From Cervus elaphus (Eukaryota > Chordata > Mammalia > Artiodactyla > Cervidae): a stretch of 64,000 nt of DNA. The notes beneath the pieces were generated by a model. That model was not told the origin of the DNA, searched no databases, and was given only the letters and a program-made list of their open reading frames with translations. Positions within the stretch are counted from its first letter, which is position 1. Every line of letters starts with the position of its first letter. Positions 56,972-64,000 of this stretch are shown piece by piece. The stretch covers positions 78,725,552 through 78,789,551 of the forward strand of contig NC_057815.1 of assembly GCF_910594005.1 (NCBI RefSeq), given 5' to 3'. The translations under genes were made by a program, and so were the position numbers.

Positions 56972-58036
56972 TTTATTGACTATGCTAAAGCCTTTGACTG
57001 TGTGGATCACAATAAACTGAGGACAATTCTTAAAGAGATGGTAATACCAGACCACCTTACCTGCCTCCTAAGAAAAATGTATGCAGGTCAAGAAACAACA
57101 GTTAGAACTGGACATGGAACAACAGACTGGTTCAAAATTGGGAAAGGAATATGTCAAGGCTGCATATTGTCACCCTGCTCATTTAACTTATATGCAGAGT
57201 ACATCATGTGAAACGCCAAGCTGGGTGAAGCACAAGTTGGAATCAAGACTGTTGGGAGACATGTCAATAACCTCAGATATGCAGATAACACCACCCTAAT
57301 GGCAGAAAGTGAAGAGGAACTAAAAAGCCTCTTGATGAAGGTGAAAGAGGAGAGTGAAAAAGCTGGCTTAAAACTCAACATTCAGAAAACTATGATCTTG
57401 GCATCCAGTCCCATCACTTCATGGCAAATAGATGGGGAAACAATGGAAACAGTGACAAACTTTATTTTCTTGGGCTCCAAAATCACTGCAGATGGTGACT
57501 ATAGCCATGAAATTAAAAGACGCTTCTTGGAAGAAAAGCAATGACCAACCTAGACAGCATATTAAAAGTAGAGACATCACTTTGCCGACAAAGGTCTGTC
57601 TAGTCAAAGCTATGGTTTTTCCAGTAGTCTTGTATGGATGTGATAGTTGGACTGTAAAGAAGGCTGAGCGTTAAAGAATTGATGTTTTTGAACTGTGATG
57701 CTGGAGAAGACACTCAAGAGTCCCTTGGACAGCAAGGAGATCAAACCAGTTAGTACTAAAAGAAATCAACCCTAGATATTCTGTTGAAGCTGAAGCGCCA
57801 ATACTTTGGCCACCTGATGCAAAGAGCTAACTCACTGGAAAAGACCCTGATGCTGACAAGATTGAGGGCAGGAGGAGAAGGGGACGACAGAGGATGAGAT
57901 GGTTGGATGGCATCATTGACTCAATGGACATGAGTTTGAGCAAACTCTGGGAGATAGTGAAGGACAGGGAAGCCTGGTGTGTTGCACTCCATTGGGTCGC
58001 AAAGAGTCAGACACGACTGAGTGACTGAACCAAGCA
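56972..58036 (+). mobile_element. BovB LINE, about 1.06 kb, sense (RT core to 3' end)
   Basis: The longest uninterrupted BovB here. It encodes [40 protein letters not shown] with GCILSPCSFNLYAEYIM, then [40 protein letters not shown] and [20 protein letters not shown], and ends with CGCAAAGAGTCAGACACGAC and GTGACTGAACCAA. Several frameshifts and a stop before the end, so not functional. Confidence 0.94.
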
Positions 58037-59380
58037 GAATTTTTCTCAGCCGCTTTCTATAGTGTTCTGTTTCTTCTGTTTAGACTACTAAAATGTAGTC
58101 TATTTTAATGATTTCATTTCCTTTCTGTTCTTCGTCAAGCATGTCTTATTTTATTATCCTTGTCTCTCATTATGGATCATGTTTCTTCCTCCCATTTCTT
58201 AAAACGTCTTAAGTTTTTGAAAATACTTATTGTCTCTTATAGATTATTCTAGTAGGTCCAGCTGCTAGGGGGATGACTTTTTCATTTATGGTGGCTTATG
58301 GCTCCTGTAGTAGCTTACTTACTCACATAGTTTTTCAGTTTGCTGCTTTTGATGTTGTGAGGTTGTCTTCAGCTGGAGGCCCATGTGCTCTGGATTTTGA
58401 GAGGGCTTTCAATAGTTCTGCACCAATTTGATGATAATTCCTTGGATAGAAATTAAGGCCAGTAGTTTAAATCCAATCACCATAACCATGTTTTCTACAA
58501 GCTTGGATTATTTATATCCCAAGTGCAAATTTATTCATCGCCTATGACCTTGGCAAATCATAAGCTTCCTTTCTTTTCTTTCTACTTTTATACAAATTAT
58601 TGTACTGTCACACAGTGGATAAGTTCTTGAAATTTTTGTTGAACACCAAAAATCATACTTTAAATGCAATGCTAGATGTTTTTTAAAAAGTAAGCAATCA
58701 CCTTCTTATCTATACCAAATATAGTATATAAGGACCCAATGATTAGGATGTTGCTTTAAATTTACTTTGGTATTGCCCATTTAAAAAGTGATTAGGCCAT
58801 CTTGATATATTTCCCTGTACCCCTCACACCACCCCCCTACAAAGCAGAAAATTCAGCAGAAATCTGAGTGTTGTTCAGTGACTCTCAGCTGTCGTTGAAT
58901 ACTGTAGTTAGAAATTCACACCCTCCACAAACAAATGAACTAAGGGTTTGTGTTTGCATATGAATTCAGAGGTCGCCTGGGGATTGGGGGTTTCCTAACT
59001 GCGGGTCCCCTAAGCCTTCTTTTTGGTGATACTGCCGGCTTCTTGTGAAAAGTCAAAATGCCTGTGTTTTGGGTGTGGCTCCCAAATTTGCTTCTGTAAG
59101 TAGTGTGACTCATTTGTTGGGCTCACTTAATATAACGTGGTGGGAAGTTGTGGGAAGTGAGCTACTTACCAGGAGAAAAATATAGTACTTTGGGGGTTTC
59201 TAATGGCTTTCCTGAGACGAGGTGTCTGATGAGCTGAAGTGGCATTAACACTTTGAAGGATGTGTTCTGTGTCTGGAAGAAGACCTGAAGCTAGGGTCAT
59301 CTGATGACGTCTACTGGGAAGGAAAGAAATTGACATAATAGATTGACCATCCATTGTATGTGGGGTCCTGAGCCAGATGC
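58037..59380. other. Intergenic, no gene recognised
   Basis: The first about 300 bp is T-rich and may be old L1. The rest is single-copy by eye. Confidence 0.5.
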
Positions 59381-59525
59381 TTTGCATTAGAAAATATTAT
59401 TGTTTTTTAATCCTCAGTAAAACTTAATTTGATAAACAAGGGGTCTCAGTCTTACAAAGTTGGAGTCTTATTCATGGTCACTTAGCCAGCAAGTAGTTAA
59501 GGTACCTGGGACTTTAAAGTTCATA
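59380..59525 (+). mobile_element. MIR SINE relic
   Basis: GCTTTGCATTAGAAAATATT, TTAATCCTCAGTAAAACTTA, CATGGTCACTTAGCCAGCAA and GTAGTTAAGGTACCTGGGAC. Confidence 0.6.
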
Positions 59526-61138
59526 TTCTTTCTTAATCTATTTGGCCTGGAAGGATGCACAGGCATGTTTGATTTAGTTGACTAGTCAATTCACTGCTAG
59601 GAAAGTATGTGAAGGGCTAAAATCAGCAACCTTACCACCTTAAGAAAAATTAAAGAGAAACTCTGTGTGGTGAAGGGAATTTTTTTTCTAGTAACAGTTT
59701 TTATCATTTCCTTTGCACTTCCTGTGCCTGATGCTCTGTCTTCGTGCTCAGGCTGGGCCCGGCATGAAGTCCTTGTGCTCCGTGTATATTGCTTGTCCCT
59801 AATATATTCCCTCAGTCCTTGTATGAGGCTGAATTCTGATGCCTGGAATGAGTCTCAGCAGACGTCAAACTGGTGTGTCATTTTATGAGAGCTCCTGAGC
59901 TAACTCCCATGAGCCGTGACTCATTGGGCTTCTAATTATAACTTGTCATGACTTCTCAGATAATGGGTCTGTCTCAATGATTTCCAAAGACAGATTAGAT
60001 CAGTCCTACATTTTGTGGGTCTTGGGTGTTCAGCCAACTAGTGCTGTTCTTTGTGGAAATAGAGAAGAGGCTGACACGCTGTCCACAATTTGAGTGGTGC
60101 TTCTGAAGTTTTCACAGGAACTTGGCGTCGCCTCTCACCAAGTGTTCCCAGGGTTCAGATGTCAGAGGTGGAGTTTGGCAGTCTTGCTTCAGGTCTCAAC
60201 ACAGGAGTGTACAAATACTGAGAGAGTTTTGGCATCACAAGGACATTCATACACCATGGCTGTAATGGTGGTGATGGGTGGTGAACTTTACACCCCAAAG
60301 AACCAGCAACCCAGGGAATACCAGTAGACAGGGCGAATGGAAGGGAGGCCCAGAAGAGGAAAGAAAAGAGTGTCGTCTGACCTGTGGAAGCTGACAGAAC
60401 ATTTACTTGTGGGGCACTTTCTGATAACTTTTGAGAGTAACTGGGGAGACACTGCCTGCTGTTAGTGGCCCTGAAAAGCAGGTGACAACAGCCTCTGAAA
60501 CACAGGCTACAATGACACTCAACGGCTTGAAGGGGACCCGAGAGGTCCAACACGTAACTGGCGCACTTTACAGACCAACCACAGCACAGAAAGACTGTTA
60601 TTTTCCAGCATTACACAGCTTCTTAGAACCCTTTTCCATCCCCCCAATTAGCATTTTTGATGCACAACAAATATCTAAGTTTTTCCTCCAAAATTAAAAA
60701 AAATTTTTTTATGTCTATGATTCAGTTGACTAAAGCTAGGATAGGGGTTGGTATTTAATAAAACATGGACAGTGCAATTCAACTGCACATTTTCAACTGT
60801 AGGATCTTCAGAATACGACACGATGTGTCAAGCTCTGTATCTATACAGTTCACTCAGAAAATTTTCTAAGAAGGCTCAGAGCTCTGGATTTGGAGGATGA
60901 ATCGACACTGAGAGTTCTCCTCTCCTGACACTGGTGTTGCCCCTGCTTTACTTCTGCACTTCGGATGCCTCATCAACCCTGACCAGACTGCTGAGACAGC
61001 CCATGATGGGGTGGGGATGAAGAGGGACCAGAAAAAACGTAACAGGGACCTGGGGGCAAATCTCAGCCTGAGTCAGATTTGAAAGAGACCAAGACCACAT
61101 GCCAAGTTGAAAGGGCCAAGGTCAAAGTAGACCCAAAC
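59526..61138. other. Intergenic, no feature recognised
   Basis: About 1.6 kb of single-copy sequence with overlapping open frames on both strands (e.g. 60155-60553 and 60431-60697) and no recognisable domain. Confidence 0.5.
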
Positions 61139-61140
61139 TA

Positions 61141-61262
61141 GGACTTCCCTGGTGGTCCAGTGGTTAAAACTCTGCACTTCCACGGCAGGGGCACGGGTTT
61201 CCTCCCTGGTCGAGGAACTAAGATACCATATGCTGTGTGGTACAAGCAAAATAAAAAGTTTT
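61141..61262 (+). mobile_element. CHR-type SINE, sense
   Basis: GGACTTCCCTGGTGGTCCAG start, GTCGAGGAACTAAGATACCA and a short A-rich end. Confidence 0.88.
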
Positions 61263-61444
61263 TTTAAATAACACAGGCTTCTTATATTTAAAAAAAAAAT
61301 GTGGACCCAAACTTGGGAGCAGAGTGGAGACAAGGTTCAAGGAAATAGGGGCTAGCAAAGGAGAAGGGTCAATGGAGGGAACAGCAGAGAGATTTCCTTT
61401 CACTTGCAGCAGAGAGAAATCTGTTTTGAACCATGAATGCTGGA

Positions 61445-61596
61445 GGGCTGAGGCTGCTGCTGCTGCTAAGTCGCATCAGTCTTTTCCGACCCTGTGCGAC
61501 CCCATAGATGGCAGCCCACCAGGCTCCTCCATCCCTGGGATTCTCCAGGAAAGAATACTGGAGTGGGTTGCCATTTTCTTCTCCAGGGGGCTGAGG
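61445..61596 (-). mobile_element. Bov-A2-type SINE, antisense, with short target-site duplication
   Basis: GGGCTGAGG at 61445-61453 and 61588-61596 flanks the element, which begins with (CTG)n and TAAGTCGCATCAGTC, the usual left end of an antisense Bov-A2, and ends at the first CTTCTCCAGG. Only one Bov-A unit is present. Confidence 0.9.
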
Positions 61597-61609
61597 GGAT
61601 GCTCTCAAA

Positions 61610-62445
61610 ATAATGTGGATTTCATAAAAGTAGCTTCCACCTAATCCACACTGGCGCTAAGTGGGGGCTTTTGTTTAGGACATTTAATTGTTTTGCTCTC
61701 TGGTTATTTTTAGTCTCCAAACTTTTGAACACCTTTTCTCTGCCCTGGAATTGGGGGATGGGGAGACGGGAGTGAAGAAGCTTTGACCATGCAGGGTTGA
61801 ACCTCAGATAGTGTAACAGGCTTTAGTGCGTACAGGTGGGGGTTGAGGGTGGCGTGACCTCTTCTCTGAACCCTTGTTATCCTATTGGGACTGGCAGCCT
61901 GTGAATCCACAAAGAGCCTAGGAGTCCACCACTCACTCCAAGTCTCTTAACCAGAGCCTTTGTTCACTCATGTGCCCCATACTTTACATTGAAGAGGGGA
62001 GGAAGTTTTCTGTTGTTCCCATCCATCCCTTTAAAATGTATGCTGTCTTGCTATTTTTTCTCTTTCTCTGTCTTTCTCTGTCTGTCTCTTTCTCTCTTTT
62101 CCTGCCTCTCAATATTTCTGCCTTCAATGCTGGTCATACCTTGTTTTCTGAGGATTTAAACCTCTGTCTTCCTCTCTAAGTCAAATCCAATTATTAGTCT
62201 CAGCAACTCAACTCTCAGATGGCCAGCTGTCTGTTCCTAGTTCTAGGTTCCTCGACGCCCTCATGACCAACGGCCACCCTTCCACCCCACCTCAGTCACC
62301 CACTTTTCTTTTCATTGTCATCACCAGAGGGAATACAACCTTTGGAATCTATTAACACCACTCTTCCTGATTATCACCTCTGACCTTCCATCTTACCTCT
62401 TCGACCAGAGATATTATACTTTATCTCAGAGATAAAAATCTTTTT
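61610..62445. other. Intergenic, no feature recognised
   Basis: About 0.8 kb; includes a pyrimidine-rich CTTTCTCTGTCT stretch near 62053-62110. Confidence 0.5.
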
Positions 62446-62449
62446 ATTC

Positions 62450-62910
62450 CCCTACTCTATCCCTACTCAGCAGCATTTTCTGCAGTGCAATGAAGTGAGT
62501 CCACTATGTGTATTACATATACTCCCACCCTTTTGGATCTACCTCTCTCCCACACCCCCGCATCCCACCCATCTAGGTCACCACAGAGCACCGAGCTGAG
62601 CTCCCAGACAGCGGGTTCCCACTAGCTATCTGTTTTATGCATGGCAGTGCACATATGTCAATCCCAAACTCCTAGTTCACCACACCCTCCTCCCAGGCTC
62701 TGTGTCCACTCATCGGTTCTCTGCATCTGCGTCTCTATTCCTCCCTGCAAATAGTTTCATCTGTACCATTTTTCTAAGATTCCACATATATGCGTTAATA
62801 TATGATATTTGTTTTTCTCTTTCTGACTCACTTCACTCTGTATGACAGACTAGGTCCATCCACGTCTCTGTACATGACCCAATATCATTCCTTTTTATGG
62901 CTGAGCATGG
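62450..62910 (-). mobile_element. L1 LINE 3' region, antisense (older copy)
   Basis: GGTTCCCACTAGCTATCTGT, TCTAAGATTCCACATATATG, CTCACTTCACTCTGTATGAC and CCTTTTTATGGCTGAGCATG follow the antisense L1 3' UTR/ORF2-end order. Confidence 0.8.
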
Positions 62911-62984
62911 AAACACGAAAAAGCCCTTATAGCCAAAGCAAACTTGAAAAAGAAAGATGGTGATAGGACTGGTCTCTGCTTTTG

Positions 62985-63240
62985 TGTCCCCTTCATGGAG
63001 AGACCTTCTCTACTTACTCTCTGCAAATATGCTCTCATTGTCTCTCTCATGATTCTCCATCATTGCACTCTGCTTCTTTGGTCCCACCACTCATTGTAGT
63101 TATATATTATTTGTACGCTTTCCATCTCCCACCTCAGACTGTAAGTCCCATGCAGGCACAGGTCACGTCAGTCCTGTTTACTGTGGTGCTCCTGGTGCCT
63201 GGCACAGGGCCTGTCACGTACAGGCAGTGGTCATTTGACG
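62985..63240 (+). mobile_element. L2 LINE relic (3' end)
   Basis: CAGACTGTAAGTCCCATGCA, GTGCCTGGCACAGGGCCTGT and CAGTGGTCATTTG match the L2 end. It accounts for the open frame at 62982-63281. Confidence 0.6.
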
Positions 63241-63249
63241 GAGAGGCGG

Positions 63250-63885
63250 ATAAATGCATAGCACTTAGGATGATTGAATAATTTCAAAGACTTCCCCAAG
63301 TCCCTCGCTGATGGCGCACACTGCAATTTGGGAATAAGGATATGAGTAAAGGAAGGGAATTTAGCCACAACCAGTTTCATCAGCGCCAACTTGGTTTGTC
63401 TTGGAAAAAAGGAAATCCTAGCTGGGCCACCACTGTGTATTCCCTAGTGGTGAACTCGCCTGTCCCAGGTCAGGCTTGTTTTTTCTGGCCCCAGTTATCC
63501 ACCACTGGCTAAGTCCTTGGGTAGCATGGTTTTTTCCCTTTCAGTTTGTGGTTTGTAACTTGGGGGAAGTGCCCCATTATCAGTTCTGTTGGGCCTCACA
63601 TTCAGGATGTTAGGAAACAGGAATCAAGTATAACTCCTTTGGAGCCGTTTTAACAGCTGTGGTTTTTGAGAAAGTTTGCCCCTCCCAGAGCCAGACCCAG
63701 GAGAGAGGAGACCCACAGCAAGGATAGTATTCTGACCTTCTTGTAGAATCACATCATTCCTGCCATCACATGTGTGTGTGCCTGTGCATATGTGCATACA
63801 TATATACTAGAAGCGGCCTCATCATTTCTAAACCTGGAAGAATCTTCAGGCAGTGTTTAGCATAACCTCATTTGATGGAGAGAAA
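63250..63885. other. Intergenic, no feature recognised
   Basis: About 0.6 kb; includes a short TGTGTG/CATA-rich patch near 63770-63805. Confidence 0.5.
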
Positions 63886-63891
63886 TTGAGG

Positions 63892-64000
63892 CCTCAAAGA
63901 ATCCACCTGCGATGCAGGAGACCTGGGTTTGATCCCTGGGTTCGGAAGATCCCCTGGAGAAGAAAACGGTTACCCACTCCATTATTCTGGCCTGGAGAAT
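63892..64000 (+). mobile_element. Bov-tA SINE, sense, cut by the window edge
   Basis: AATCCACCTGCGATGCAGGA, GGTTTGATCCCTGGGTTCGG and CACTCCATTATTCTGGCCTG. The head is slightly truncated at its left and the right end is outside the window. Confidence 0.88.

Noticed and set aside
60155..60697. Overlapping open frames on both strands as a possible gene
   Set aside because: Neither shows a domain, and the two strands are equally open, as expected by chance in GC-richer sequence.
17075..64000. Exons of CD44, the neighbour of PDHX in human
   Set aside because: No link-domain or other CD44-like exon with splice sites was seen; the human intergenic distance exceeds this window.
1..64000. Functional tRNA genes at the many GGTTCGATCCCTGGG matches
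   Set aside because: All are the tRNA-Glu-derived heads of Bov-tA SINEs, without a complete cloverleaf, and followed by the SINE tail.

Overview
This is mammalian genomic DNA from a bovid or close ruminant relative. It contains no bacterial features. The evidence is BovB LINEs, many tRNA-Glu-derived Bov-tA/Bov-A SINEs, CHR-type cetartiodactyl SINEs and young L1 copies with the 3' end typical of cattle, sheep and goat, around a split gene with GT-AG introns. The species cannot be fixed from this window.

The only protein-coding gene I can support is the 3' part of PDHX (pyruvate dehydrogenase complex component X, the E3-binding protein) on the + strand. Six terminal coding exons lie at 431-605, 2215-2362, 6747-6805, 8138-8296, 13239-13303 and 15919-16177. 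Spliced, they give 287 residues and a stop with phase kept at every junction. They cover the end of the E3-binding domain, a Pro/Ala/Thr-rich linker and the whole E2-like inner-core domain. The usual E2 catalytic histidine is a serine, as expected for this non-catalytic subunit. The 3' UTR probably ends after one of three AATAAA signals between 16910 and 17053. The introns hold old L1s, one BovB with a SINE nested in it, SINEs, MIR/L2 relics and microsatellites.

From about 17.1 kb to 64 kb the window is intergenic. In human, CD44 is the next gene on this side of PDHX, but no CD44 exon is visible here. The notable structures are all transposons: a twin-primed (5'-inverted) young L1 with target-site duplications (18270-20040); a second young truncated L1 in opposite orientation (20775-21334), almost identical to it and so forming a long inverted repeat; a solo LTR with a 4-bp duplication inside an old L1 (47589-48308); and a nested stack of two L1s with a BovB (about 47.06-55.85 kb). 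Most other open reading frames in the window are retrotransposon coding relics or chance.

I found no sign of an undescribed multi-gene system. The findings below are about transposon structure and the PDHX gene.
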